Below are positions 1 through 11,833 of a stretch of DNA of 64,000 nucleotides, one piece after another. This stretch comes from Cunninghamia lanceolata (Eukaryota > Streptophyta > Pinopsida > Cupressales > Cupressaceae), in NCBI GenBank assembly GCA_027924645.1, contig BSBN01000829.1, forward strand, positions 9,278,501-9,342,500, read 5' to 3'. The notes beneath the pieces are model-generated. The model ran no database searches. It was not told where the DNA came from and was given only the letters and a program-made list of their open reading frames with translations. The position numbers and the translations under genes are program-made. How positions within the stretch are numbered: the first letter of the stretch is position 1; every line of letters begins with the position of its first letter.

Positions 1-1143
1 ATCTTTGAAATAGAGTAGCAATAACCTCTCTGTGGAGTATATTTATAGGAAACAAAATCTACTGATCATTCAAACAAATGTAAGGCTCCTTGAAATGGAA
101 AATAGCATGTCACATCAACCTCTGAGTAATGTCAAACGATCATGACCTGATCAACGGAGACTTGGAGTTACCAACTTATCCTAAGTTGATCGTACTTTAC
201 AAGATAATAAAGGTTTGTTGCACAAATTTTTATGCATGTTGTTATGACTAATAATCATCATCAACAGATCTATACACCTTTTCAATACCTTCTCCAAGTT
301 GTGTAGGGCTTCATCATATGTGTCACCATATGTGGTGAAGTCATCCATAGAAATCTCCATATTGTCATGTGCAAAATTAGAGAAATGCTTAAAACCACTC
401 TTTGAAAAGTAGTTGGAGCATTGCAGAATCCAAAGGGCAAAATAGAGTATGCATATGTCCCCCAAGGGCATGTAAATGTTATTTTGTCTTGATCTTCTAG
501 AGCAATTTTAATCTAATTATAGCCACTAAAACCATCAAGGAAAGAAAAATGTTGCTTGCCTGCTAGTGAGTCAAGACCCTGGTCAATGAAGGGCGATGGA
601 AAGTGATCTTTCTTGTAGCAGTGTTTAATTTTCTGTAGTTGACACACACCCTCCACTTTCCTCCTTTCATTGGAACTATAACTAATGGTGAAACCCATTC
701 ACTATCTAAAATGGGGTAGATGAAGCCTGCATCCAAAAGTTTCTGTAGCTCAATTTTGGCAATTTCCCTGAGGGCTAGATTCATGCACCTTTGTTGTTGC
801 CTGATGGGCCTCTATCCATCATCTATGTATATCTTATGCATGCATAAGGCAAGAATAATGCATTTCATTCATTATAATCCCATGCAAATGCTACTAAGTG
901 TGACTGTAAAATTCTATGCAAGTAGTATTGTTGTGCATCAGTCAGGGCATTATTAATATTCAACATCTTTCCTGGCCTAGCTTCTAGTTTCTTGGATAGT
1001 TCTTGCACAGAGGACAAATCAAGGCTAGGTAACACAGGTAAGCATTTCTGAGGTAATAAAGCATGCAATATTTGAGACACTTCTTCTGATGAACTGCTTG
1101 GTATTGTACAGTGCTCAAAGGGTCTTGTAAGAAAGATAGACAA
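1..1143 (-). pseudogene. pol: Element A reverse transcriptase (5' part of pol), frameshifted
   Basis: Three frames together give an RT. At 1143-865 there is the linker that precedes RT, ending in an AFAWDY-type motif. At 784-563 lies IELQKLLDAGFIYPILDSEW followed by VSPLVIVP and WRVCVNYRKLN. At 698-513 come DHFPSPFIDQ and FLDGFSGYN, and at 471-181 MDDFTTYGDTYDEALHNLEK, where the catalytic motif reads SMDD instead of the usual YMDD or YVDD. The three RT pieces lie in three different frames, so at least two indels have broken the gene. The protein continues left of the window. Confidence 0.85.
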
Positions 1144-1592
1144 TCTTGCTATTGTGGATGCCTTCCATAGTCATTACGAAGGACATGAGCAATTAGTTCA
1201 TCTTCATCTAGAATATCTAACAAGGGGTTGCATTCAATAGCCATTAGTGTTTGCAAGGAGTAAGTATCCTCTTCTTCTTGGAAAGGCCAAATGGTCTACT
1301 CAAGTTCTGGTTGGGCTGGAGGATACAACACTAGTTTCTTTGTCATTGTCCCATTAGAGATAATCATGTTACCAGACGTACAACCTATAAATGCATCAGC
1401 AATGGCAAGCCATGGTCTGCCTAGTATAAGAGAATAACCAGTAAGTCTAACTTTGGGCTATAAAACTATGAAATCAGCTAGATACTCCCAAGAATCTAAT
1501 GTAATGACCAAATCCTCTATGATTCATTCAGGTTTGACTATAGACCTATCAGCTAATTGAAGAACTATTTGTGTAGGCCTAAGATTGTTCAG

Positions 1593-2015
1593 TTAGAGTA
1601 TTTGCATTATTTCCTTGGTCATGACATTAATAGCAACACCTAAATCTATCAAAGTGTTCTTAATTAGAGTCCCGTTGATCTTGACATCCACCACTGGACT
1701 TCCTAGGTCTGTATATTTTAGGATAGTCATATTACCCAACATGATGTCTATAAGGTTACCTAACACATGCACTATCTGGGGGTCTAATCTCTTCCTTCCT
1801 AGCTTCTTTATACAAAGATCCCTAATAGTCTTGGTATAGATGGGGATATCCTTAATAGCTTGGATTAAGGGAATCTTGATGCGGATATCCTTTAGCTGGC
1901 TAAGAAGGCAAGTATTAGCTTGAGTTGGTTGCTTTTGCATGGTCAAATGTTCAGGGAAAGGAGGAAATTTTTGCTGCAAGGTAGGTTGGGCATCTTGATT
2001 TGAGTCAGGTTCCAA
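1593..2015 (-). pseudogene. pol: Element A aspartic protease region
   Basis: The frame carries a retropepsin-like core at its C-terminal end, NTLIDLGVAINVMTKEIM. The family's D-S/T-G active-site triad reads D-L-G here, which would inactivate it. Upstream is the pre-protease segment with LGRKRLDPQIVHVLGN and DIMLGNMTILKYTDLG. It sits between gag and RT, as expected for Ty3/gypsy. The frame differs from that of gag and RT, so it is part of a decayed polyprotein. Confidence 0.7.
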
Positions 2016-2553
2016 GGGTTGTTTATCTAGGATCTCTTTGGTGGGCTCTTCATCTTCAAGATCAGTAATTTGGGGAGATGAAGGTCCTACCAGTTGTTCC
2101 CTGATCTAAGATGAACATTACTCACTTCCACACCATAGGTAGGATATTGTATCACTTCATTAGTATAAGCCTATTGAATAGGCTTGTTGTTAGGATTAGG
2201 TACAGGTTGGGCAGGAATTTGGGTAGGTGTAGGAGCTACATTTTGAGGTGAATTTTGAGGTGGTGGCATGATGGCTGGCTGTTGTGGTTGAAATGGAATC
2301 ATAGGTTACTAAAATTGTGCATTTTACTACCATTATTAGACCTTGTTCCACTAAGGCTACCATTGTTGTTGCTGATTAGGCCATTGAGGATTATAGTTCA
2401 GTCCTTGGAAATTTTTTTGTGGCCATGGGTTAGGTTGTTGTAGGTTCCAACTAGCTTGTGGAGAAGGCCATTGGAAATTTTGCCATTGTGGGTTTTGCCA
2501 TGCGTTTGGGTTACCAGACCATTGCTGAGCATTCCATGCAGAGAATTTCTAAT

Positions 2554-3724
2554 TTACAGTAGGAAAGGGAGGATTAAAACTAAGTGAATCAGGAGGCATA
2601 CCTTGTCTTTGTTGTCATGGCTTTCTTTGAGCAATGAAGAATAATTTCCCATCCTCTCCTTTGAATTGCTATAACTCTGGCCTCTCAATCCTTTCTTGCT
2701 AGATACTGGCCACCCTTTTAAATTTGTAATTAGCTTTCCTTTGTCTATAACCAGGGTAGTATTCAGTGAGCATTGCATCTGCCTCTTCTTGTTTCTTCTT
2801 GATGTGAAGAGTGTCCAACTATGTAGCCATGTGGATAATGATATCTTCTTTCATATTGGTGAGCAAGTTACTAATTTCCACTTGAGAAAATCCATTAGCT
2901 GCCTTGGCTGCAATGGCTACTCTTTCTCCTCTAGTCTTTCTGGAAAAAGTCCAAGAGTAGTTCCTGCAACCTGTACAAATATCTTCAAAGGGTAGTTGGG
3001 AGATATCCCCTATTCCAATGAGATTTAGGGCATCCATGCAATCATCATTGACTCCTCTTAAAAACACCAGCTTCAATGATTCTTTAGACAATTTATTTTG
3101 AGGGTTTTTCTTCAAAGCAAATTAGAACCTCTCCACATAGTCTTCTAATGGCTCATCCTCCTTCTGTGACATCATAAAGATGTCATCTCTCCTCCTATCA
3201 TGTCCTCTGCAGTAGTCTTTCTATTTTGTCAAGAATTTTGTCTTCATGGTATCCCAGTCTGGAATGGCATCTTTCCCTAGTCCCATAAACCATCTTAAAG
3301 AAACATCTTTTAAGGTAGCAGGGAACAAATTGAGTCTGTAAGGATTAGTGGTATAATCATAACTCCTACGCAAAACATCAAACTCGAACAAGAAAGTGTC
3401 AGGATCTTCAGTCACCAAACCATAGAAAATAGGCAATGTAGATGAGGGTATAATTTTTAGAGTAGCAGCCTGTGCTAGGTCTGGTATAGGGAATTCAAAT
3501 GTAGCTTGTCCTGGAGGATCCTCTACTGCATCTGCCATTGTTCTGAAAGTTCCCTTTGTAGTAGTAGAGGAAGTTGATGGAGATGTAGGGGGTGTTGATG
3601 AAGATGTAAAAGAAAACTCTCCTTTAGTACTTCCTATTATGTAGTTGTTGAAATCAACTGTGCCCTCGTTGTTCTGAGAAGTTGATGGGAGGAACATACC
3701 TCGAGTATCTCTTTGCCTCTGCAT
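2554..3724 (-). pseudogene. gag: Element A gag polyprotein, broken
   Basis: The first piece (3724-3221) opens MQRQRDTRGMFLPS and contains a retrotransposon gag signature, NPYRLNLFPATLKDVSLRWF, then DWDTMKTKFLTK. A second piece in the same frame (3115-2819) continues with SKESLKLVFLRGV and an ANGFSQVEISNLL segment. A third (2778-2554) lies in another frame. Between and after them are single stop codons at positions where glutamine, tyrosine or tryptophan is expected. Further left the sequence becomes Pro/Gln/Trp-rich (around 2260-2560), as in the C-terminal half of such gags. The ATG at 3724 is the first Met after a leader of about 150 nt. Confidence 0.8.
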
Positions 3725-3879
3725 ACAATAAATTGATCTTTATGGTTCAACAACCCTACACAATGTTAGTAGAATGCTTGGTGTTTCTTGAAAAATGAAT
3801 TTATGTAATCTAATATAGAAATCAAGATATAACTATAAAAGCATGTGAAACCTAACAAATGAGATTATGAAGATAGCAC

Positions 3880-3898
3880 CATCCCCGGCAATGGCACC
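3880..3898 (-). other. Primer-binding site of element A
   Basis: On the minus strand this reads TGGTGCCATTGCCGGGGAT, 5 nt after the LTR end. TGG is the complement of the universal tRNA CCA end. The rest closely resembles the TGGCGCCGTTGCCGGGGA site of Athila-type elements, usually credited to tRNA-Asp. The tRNA assignment is from memory. Confidence 0.8.
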
Positions 3899-3903
3899 AA
3901 AAA

Positions 3904-4700
3904 TGTAGAGGAAAAACTAATGTGTTGTAGACATAAATAAAATTTAGGGTTTAACCTAACTGAACAGTCCACTATCATTGCATTCCTACATTGAATTATT
4001 GACTGATGAGCATAAGCTTGTGATGATGCTTGCACTATCTATTCCTTCAAGACTAATTTCTAATCTAAGTTAATCTTATCTTATCTAGTCCTACTTTTAC
4101 TAGAATGCACAAAAATGTAAAACAGTAAACGAAAATGGAAAACAACAAAATAATCTAAATTTCCAATTTCTACAGGTACCTTTAGCAGAAGCTAAAGATA
4201 ATTGTATTTAACAGAAAATCATAGTTTTAATCTAACAACTCAGAAATGATGAAAAGTCTAACACTAACCTCTGGAGGATTAAAAATGTGCACTTTACTGA
4301 TGAATCACAGTTACTAGGAATATTAATCAAGAGTTCCTACTTGCTTCACAATATAACACAGAATATGGAATGAAACAAATTAACTAAGAATGCATGAATA
4401 AATAAGAAAATATGCAAAGTGAGAGTTAGTTCCTTAAGTTGCCAGCTCAAGGAACTATCTCACTTTTCCTGGAGATTAAATCTACTTCAGATCTTTACAC
4501 ATCCCATAACATATAGTTGAATTCAAATCATATCTAAGATAGAATCTTCCTTAGATCTTATTCAAAATTATAACATGTCTGGAATAACTGATAACTGTAA
4601 CAAAGTAACGGCTATTTTGAAAGTAAAACATAAAAGCCCACATCAACAAACTCATCCCCTAACTTATATAAAGATGGGAGAGTCTTGTGCAACCTTCTAA
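3904..4700 (-). repeat. 5' LTR of element A, inner part; outer end not located
   Basis: The LTR edge is set by the PBS: on the plus strand the LTR begins TGTAGAGG at 3904, so on the element strand it ends CTCTACA. A TATA-like box lies about 760 nt in. The partner LTR is outside the window, so the outer boundary and target duplication cannot be fixed. The LTR probably runs past 4700. Confidence 0.6.
4663..4673 (-). promoter_or_regulatory. Probable TATA box of element A 5' LTR
   Basis: Minus strand CTTTATATAAG in an otherwise unstructured LTR. Transcription would start about 30 nt downstream, near 4635, leaving roughly 730 nt of R-U5 before the PBS, a normal layout for a Ty3/gypsy LTR. Prediction only. 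Confidence 0.45.
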
Positions 4701-5466
4701 CTAACTATGATCATCAATTCATTCCTGGACATCTAGATATTGTTTTTGAGATCAACTTATTAACTGGAACAAAGGAAATAGAGTCCTATCCAAATAGAAA
4801 TTCTAACCATAACAGCTCATAAATAAGATTCATAGACTTTGGTGAGATTCCTAGAATGAGTCTTCTTTCTCCCCTATGTTTATTCTCCCATGATGGCCAT
4901 TATTGTCTCCATCGATTCCTATGTCTGTCACTTGGACCACATTCATTGATTCCTTTGTTCTGCATCCTATTGTAATTACTTCTCCTTTGATTATTCATCT
5001 AGTTGCAAAGGGTTAATCGTTCCAACATATATACAAAACAACCTCTCATAATAAACTTATGAAATCCTATCTATATTTCATACATATTAATAATTCAAAT
5101 CATCCATTTGATAATATAAGCACCTGATTTCATTTATCAGCATAGGGTCCAAGTCTTTGGAAAGTATATATATGAAACATCATAAAATAGATATAATGTA
5201 TGTGAAGTCTTTGCAGAACCATATAGAAAAGTTCTTTAAAACATATGGAAACAATATAAAAGGAGGACAATATTTCATCCCAATAGCACTTAACCTTTCT
5301 TGGCATATTATCTACAGTTCATATATTTTTCCCTAAAATGAATTGCATCCTTTGTGATCCTTCAAAATAGTTGATGGACTTTTATTTTTATATTCCATTG
5401 GTTTTAACTGGCCTCTTGATAAAATATAGAGGGATCCATGGCCTTTGTGCATATTATGAAATTATA

Positions 5467-5585
5467 GGAGCTAACCCACACTTGGGTTTTGTATGGTGTG
5501 ATTTCCCCTCTCGTGTATGTGTAGCGACATGCTTCACTTACACTTGAGGTTTTGTATGGTGTGTTTTCCCCTTGGGGTCGTATGT
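5467..5585. repeat. Short tandem duplication, about 68-bp period
   Basis: Two copies of a segment reading CACTTG(G/A)GGTTTTGTATGG followed by TGTG(A/T)TTTCCCC start near 5472 and 5540. They differ at a few positions. No function is apparent. Confidence 0.6.
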
Positions 5586-6646
5586 TGCATTGTTACTTTC
5601 CTCGTACTTGCATTTGCATTCATATATGAGAAAAATCAAAAAGAAAAGAAATAATTGCAGCATCAGTGTATTCACTATGTTTTACGTGTCTTCAATACTG
5701 TCTTCTCTATGTTTTGTATGCTTGTAACTATCTTCTCCATGTTTTGCATGTATGCGGCGTGTCTTCATCATGCCTGTCATGTTTGTTATGTTTGTTGACC
5801 ATACTTTAATGCATGTAATAGCCTTGTGTTTATACATACACTAAAGTAGGGGCTAAATGTTATGTAAGAAAATGCACCCTTGGGGGCTTTCCCTTCTTAA
5901 GGCTTAGCTCCTATGTCTTTAGAATGTATTTAGAGCATCTTGCATGTTAATTTGGACTCCTGATGAGAAAACCCTTGGGTATTATGTAAAATAGGACCTA
6001 GGGGGGCTATTTGAATGATCTTGGAACAAAAATGAGGGGGTGGACAAGGGTGCTAGCGCCCTAGTCCAGCCCTATTTTGGGTCTACCTTAAATTCAAATG
6101 TTGGTTTTGTGACCGCTATTTGGGTGTCGGGCCAACATCATAAGTTTTAATTATGAAATTCTTGGCGGGTTCAATCTTAGTAGTTGCATATATAAGTATG
6201 TTTAGGATATCATTTGCAAACTAGATGGACATTGTGATTCATAAGATTATGTTAAAGTGATCAAGGCATTCATTGTGTTATAGAGCAGAGCATTGTTATT
6301 GTGCTCATTTTTGCAGGTTGGATTACATCTTCTCCTCATGGCATTGAAGAGCATATTCCTTCCATGAGAGCTTCATTATCAAGGTGACATCTATTGTGTT
6401 TTCTTATCATTATCATTTGGATTTTTGCCTCTATCCCACAAGGATATGCACACTCTCTAACAACAGTGTTCGGAAGACTTGAATATCTCTTCAGGACTTG
6501 ATTGAGGCAAGCCTCTAAACACCACAACCCCCTCCCACACTCCTTGTGATTACAGGTTATTGGTTGCGAAAGAGGGAGAAGTGGAGTTGCAGGGACCAGG
6601 AGGACACTGTGGACATTCTAGATCCCAAAGGAGGACCCTGATTGGA

Positions 6647-6785
6647 CTAGGGCACCATCACCATTGTCCTCCACTATCAGATCACTAGAAACCAAAGAGA
6701 CAACAAAATTCAGTGTCAAAAGGAGATCAAGAATCCATAGAAAAAGTTGTACCTTGGACTAGGGCGCCATCACCATTGTCCCTGA
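6647..6785. repeat. Direct repeat TTGGACTAGGGC(A/G)CCATC
   Basis: A segment of about 30 bp beginning TTGGACTAGGGCACCATC recurs after about 100 bp with one visible change (6647 and 6753 regions). The surrounding text is not coding. It may belong to an unrecognised repeat family. Confidence 0.6.
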
Positions 6786-7950
6786 CATTTCCATTTTCCA
6801 GACTGTGAAAAATAGTGAGTTAAGGTTGTCTGTGCTTTGTCTAATTCTAATAACATTTGTTGTAATTTGTAATTTTACTTACTATTTTGCTTAAATTAAG
6901 GTTTTAAGAGCATTAGAACATTAATTAGCAACATTGTGTGATAACTTCTGAATTTCCTAGCAGAAAACAAAGTGGCAACCTAATCTGATAGATGACTCTC
7001 CTCTCGATGGGAGAATCACTCAGTTGAAAATCCCTTGGATTGTTTTGTGGAAAGGACAATTCTACATAAACCCTTAAAATTGGAAAACCTTCTTTTTACC
7101 ACTAAATAGTAATTTCAGTTGAATCTAGAATAGAATGACTAGATTAATGTCTTAAATTAAAGTATTGATGTTTTACCATAATTGCCAATATGTTGTAATT
7201 AATTTCTTTTGGATAATAGTGTAGTGTTTAATGGTAGGATGAATTGATTAGGGAATAGTACAAATTACATAGTGTAGCTAAGTGAAATGATAAATGTTAT
7301 TAATATAAGCAAAAGTATAGTATTATTGTTAGCAAAGTTGTTGAAAGAATAAAACATTACTTAAAGTCAACAAAAAATATGAGATTGATTTTGTAGAATT
7401 AAGGAGGAATATATTAGATCAAACATAGTCTCCTATGCCTTGTCGTAATATGTTGACAACCTAAGACATGGTAGTTACCACCTCTTGGTAAAACCTCTTA
7501 AATTAAAGTGAAGTTTCTACAGTTGAACACAATATAGATCTTATGATAGACCTTCACAAACCAAGGTGCATATAATAAGCCAAATAGGAATAGCATAGTG
7601 TTTTAAACTCAATTCTTTTTAGAACATGATCTACTTAGAAAGTCGACATTATGCTCACATCTATTGATTGTTCTAAATTGATAAGCTAAATATCCATCTG
7701 ATTATGCAATATGAATTCTTGTGAGAACCTAAGTGAATGTATAAGGTAGTTAGACCTCAGACTTTGGTTTCCTATGATTATTCTAAGAATTCATGAATTG
7801 TTTGGATGTATTATGTGGCTTAGTATAATTTATGCATTGAGTATATTATGATTCTTAATGAAGCACTTCAAACAATCATTTCTTATAACTATATGCCTAA
7901 TCATATGAATCCATTCTTGTTTCACCAGTGTGGGTGGCAGATGATGAGAA

Positions 7951-8870
7951 ACTGTTTGGGGTAACTAAACCCTAGAAAGGGTTGCATATGCACTTGTACA
8001 ATTTTGTGAAATTATCAAATCTATGACTTGAATTATAGATTATCTTATATTGATCATTTGCATGGATATGTTGTCAACTGCATGTTGCTGATTTCACTTC
8101 AATTTTATGAATGCTCTCTTGAAAATGTATGATATTGCATAAGTAAGCTACTTTTCTTGTGATCTTGTATGCATCATTGGAAGATGTGATTGTACTTTCT
8201 ATTCCTATATTTTCCTCTATATGTTGAGTTAGAGAAAGAGCATGAACGGGTGTCGAATATCAAGCAACAGAAAATGGTAGGTTCCTTCTTCAACTTATCT
8301 AGTCAAACAAGGCTAAAAATATATACTCTAGCCATAGCTTGTCAGTTAAATTAGTAATAGTTACTATTTGATGTTTTATTTCTCTTTGCCATTTCATGAT
8401 ATTAGTTTAGTATATGCATTTGACACATGCTATAGAGATGATAGATATATCATCCTACACCAGATTCCTTCATGCATGCTAACTTAAGTTTGCTAGACCC
8501 CTTGCGAAGGGAAGAGGTTCTCCGTTTAGGAGGAAGACCAAGGAGGTGTGAGCCTCGTGGATGGGTGGTAAATCACCTTGATGATGCTCTCTCTATGTCA
8601 GATTCAGTGTTGAAGATATGGTATGTTATGAAAGACATTGTATGATGCGATGTTCTTTTGTATGAGCCTTTATGGCTAGATATTGTAAAGGAATAGTCCT
8701 TCTAATTAAACTATTTGATTGGATGATGTATTGAATCATATTTGATTATAATGATGAAAGTATTTTACATGAGTTGTATTATTTATAGGAAAATTTTAAT
8801 TCTTCTCTTTTTTGCACTATTTAATGACAATAAAATTATTTTATTCTATCTTGTTTGAGTGGTTCTTACA
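7951..8870 (+). repeat. Orphan plus-strand LTR (end firm, start guessed)
   Basis: The 3' end is set by TTCTTACA at 8863-8870 followed 2 nt later by a tRNA-Met-type primer site. The start is a guess at a TGTTTGGGGTAACTAAACC motif. No second LTR is seen, and no gag-pol follows, so the element is truncated or heavily deleted. It is the only LTR in the left third of the window that reads on the plus strand. Confidence 0.4.
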
Positions 8871-8872
8871 TG

Positions 8873-8884
8873 TGGTATCAGAGT
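8873..8884 (+). other. tRNA-iMet-type primer-binding site
   Basis: TGGTATCAGAGT directly after the LTR end CTTACATG. TGGTATCAGAGC is the standard plant retrotransposon site complementary to initiator tRNA-Met, so one base differs. Confidence 0.75.
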
Positions 8885-9302
8885 GTTCCAGGTTCAACAC
8901 TCAGGGCTCAAGTCTTCTATGCTTGAGGTTGGATTCTTGTAATGCAAACCTATTTGATGACCTGAATTCATAGGTACATCAAGTGTTTTGAAGACCATTG
9001 TTTTGGGTCAAATATTCCTTCTAGACAGGTTGGAATCTTGGTGTTTCTTAGATGGAACAGTATGGAACCAAGAAGAGGAATAGATGTTGTTTGACTGATT
9101 TAGTCATGAGTCTCTTGCAAGTTTGAAGGAAAGGGTAAGAAGGTAGTGAAAAAAAGGTTAATAGAGATGTCTTAATATGTTATTATCAATAGAAATTAAA
9201 GGTAAGGAATTGAAAGTGGAAACTATTTAATGAAAAATCTTGGGGTCTTTAAAATTGATTCTTGTCACTCTCATAAATTTAATGTTTAAAAATGACAACT
9301 AT

Positions 9303-9440
9303 GAAAATAATTTTATGTGGGGTCTATTGTACATGTGCTTGTCTCCATCATTGACCAAAGTTTTTTGGTATATCAAAACTATGTAGATAATTTTATGTTG
9401 GGTCATTTACACATGCTTCTCGCTCCATCATTGGATGAAG
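9303..9440. repeat. Imperfect tandem duplication, about 70-85 bp
   Basis: AATTTTATGT(G/T)GGGTC followed by CACATGCTT or ACATGTGCTT and CTCCATCATTG occurs twice, near 9309 and 9387. The copies have diverged by substitutions and small indels. Confidence 0.55.
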
Positions 9441-10748
9441 TCTTCCTCTTGATCCACATTTATTTCTACCATTTTTCTATTTTTCTCACTATCTTATGAT
9501 TCTCTTCTATCCTTCCTCCCTTTTGTTTCTCTTTCATTTACATGTTGTTGGCCTTGGCCTTCCAAGCTCTTATCAATTATTATTTGATCGATTCCCATTA
9601 TTTGTTTTGGTTATATCAAAATTTAGTTTAATTTTTATATGAAGTTGGAAACACCTTGTACTCATTGCATATATGTTAGTGAATAGATAGGTCCATTGAA
9701 TATAAAAGTACTATATGAATGATAACTATTGATGCAAACAAAACAAAGACATTCAATTTTTCCTATCTACATATTATTGTTAAATACTATTAAATTAGTT
9801 AAAAAATACTTCTCATCTCTTTCTTGAAGATTATTTAAATAGCTTCTTCCTTGAGATATTCATATCAAACTAGGAAAATCATGTCAACTCTAAACTTTAA
9901 TTACACCATAATAAAATCAAAGCTTTTTACACCAAATTAACTTACAATCTATATTATACTTATCTATGTATCAATTATATCTTCACGCACATGAAGATAC
10001 AATTCGTAGTAAATATAATGGTTTTAATGCTTGGAATTTGTGGAAACTTGATGGCATGTAGAAGGTTAGTGGATGCCAAGAAAAAATATAAGTAAAAAGG
10101 ATAATACCCATTTAAATATGTTTCTTATGTCATGGTCCCATGTGGCTACATAAGTGGATTTTTAGCATAAATTTGAGGTGGTCCCATCCAAATTTTAAAG
10201 TATGGATAAAGAATAATTTAAAATATGTCCCTATTATAGTGGAGCAACTACATTTTAGGGATTGGAAATATGCTATGAAAAAAGGGGGATGAAATTATGC
10301 AGCAATTGCATAATGAAAAAAATGCCACATGGTTGCATATATTCTTTCCCTCTCTTTTTTTTTCAATTTCTTCCAAATTTTATCTTCCAAATTTTCTTTA
10401 TTAATAATTTGTTTTTTATAAATTTATATAGTAAAAAAGTTGCAGTTTAAGAAAAATAAAATATTCATGAAACCACTAACTCCACAAATGACTGCTTAAA
10501 AATTAAAAAATTGAGCAATGGTTGCTAGACAAAATAATGGGACCTTACCCTTAGACATGTTTTCTAACTATGATCTTTTTAAAAGTTTCCTAGAAAAAAG
10601 ATATCGTACACTTCCTAAGAGGAAGTTTGGTAAGAAAATGATGTCTCTTACCTATCATATTCCATAGATACAATTTTCAACCAAAGAAATTTGTACAAAA
10701 GATCCGGTAGAAATTTGTAGATAAGATGCTTCTTACCTATCTTATTAA

Positions 10749-10955
10749 ACATGAGATTCCATCACCATCTGTTTTTATTGTTCCTTTTTGACTTTTTTTA
10801 CATATTTTAATGTGAGTTTGACTGGACCTTTTATTATCTACATGTCAGGAGTAAACATGAGATTCCATCACCATCTGTTTTTATTGTTCCTTTTTGACTT
10901 TTTTACATATTTCAATGAGTTTGACTAGACCTTTTATTATCTGCAACAACTTTAT
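10749..10955. repeat. Tandem duplication of about 105 bp upstream of the TNL gene
   Basis: AAACATGAGATTCCATCACC begins both copies, near 10748 and 10854. Each continues with TGTTTTTATTGTTCCTTTTT and ends near CCTTTTATTATCTRCA. The copies are nearly identical apart from small indels, so the duplication is fairly recent. Confidence 0.8.
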
Positions 10956-11036
10956 GTAGACATGACATCTTCATTTACCAACTACAAACTCAAAAGATCT
11001 TTTTATACTATCAAACAACTTTTATAGGGGAGTGAT

Positions 11037-11385
11037 ACTATTAGTCTTCCAATGAAAATACTAGTGCCACCAAAGTCTATGTATATATTTTTTCTTCCAC
11101 TCTACACTTCACACATAAGACAGTTGTTGACATTAAATACTAAGAGTGATAGTGCTAGCCCTGCCTTAGTCCTACCAATGAAAATACTAGTGTCACCAAA
11201 GTCTATGTATATATCTTTTCTTCTGCTCTGCACTTCACACATAAAGACAGTTGTTGACATTAAATACTAAGAGTGATAGTGTAAGCCCTGCCTTAGTCCT
11301 GCCAATAAAAATACTACTAACGCCAAAGTCTATGTACACATTTTTTCTTCTGCTGTGCACTTCACACGTAAGAGAGTTGTTGGCT
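11037..11385. repeat. About 130-bp tandem repeat, nearly three copies, in the TNL upstream region
   Basis: Three successive copies contain CCAAAGTCTATGTA, CTTCACAC(A/G)TAA and, between copies, TTGTTGACATTAAATACTAA then GAGTGATAGTG. They start near 11037, 11168 and 11295. The last copy is cut short at GAGAGTTGTTGG. The array ends about 450 bp before the TNL start codon, so it may lie in the promoter. Each copy keeps a TTGAC core (W-box-like) at the TTGTTGAC segment, except the truncated last one. Confidence 0.85.
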
Positions 11386-11833
11386 TTTCCAGGGTTTCAT
11401 TGTCCTTTCTTTTCCGCTGGGAAGACTTCTTAACGCTTGCTGTATTATTTCCCTGCTTCAACGGATCTACACGCATTTACATCCAAGAGTTTCAAGCCTG
11501 GATTTACCGTAAATTTGCAGACATGTAGGGTGCAGATTCATTCCATAGAGTTTGGAGTCCATTCCACAGGGACATAGTTTTAAATTGAAACTGCGGAGTC
11601 TTTTAAATTGATGTTTTCACTCCTAAAGAAATTTAACCTTTGAAAATGATAACCACGTAAGTAAATATCGTGTGAGAGAAAATTGTGTGGACTGGGTTGA
11701 TGGGCTCCTCTAACCATGGAATCTGTGTGCATCCGCGCCTTATTTCTACTTTCTTTCTTTGTTCACCGTCTTACCATTCTCTTCTATCCTTTCTACCCCT
11801 GCGTTTGTTTCAGTTCCTCTTCAATTTAATTTC

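Larger units (their letters stand above)
1..3903 (-). mobile_element. Element A: Athila-like Ty3/gypsy retrotransposon, internal region, cut by window edge
   Basis: Read on the minus strand, this stretch runs PBS (3898), gag (3724-2554), protease (2015-1593), RT (1143-1). RNase H, integrase and the 3' LTR would lie left of the window. The gag-PR-RT order and RT wording place it in the non-chromoviral Ty3/gypsy group, closest in feel to Athila. The reading frame is broken by several shifts and by stops that are mostly TAG or TAA at glutamine-like positions, so the copy is dead. Seen directly: motifs and order. Lineage is inferred from remembered motifs. Confidence 0.85.
4701..7950. other. Gene-free AT-rich stretch, probably old repeat DNA
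   Basis: No coding frame longer than about 60 codons with protein-like content. It probably contains the rest of the element A LTR followed by older transposon debris. A TGTTATG start near 5848 followed by TGCACCCTTGGGGGC looks like an LTR edge, but no partner is present. Two small duplications inside it are listed separately. Confidence 0.5.
8885..11036. other. Gene-free stretch after the orphan PBS
   Basis: From about 9050 a short open run beginning ATGGAACAGTATGG may be a gag remnant, but it stops within about 20 codons and matches nothing I recognise. The remainder is AT-rich with poly-A/T runs. Two tandem duplications in it are listed separately. Confidence 0.5.

Noticed and set aside
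11052..11433. Two plus-strand ORFs upstream of the TNL
   Set aside because: They are translations of the 130-bp tandem repeat, not genes.
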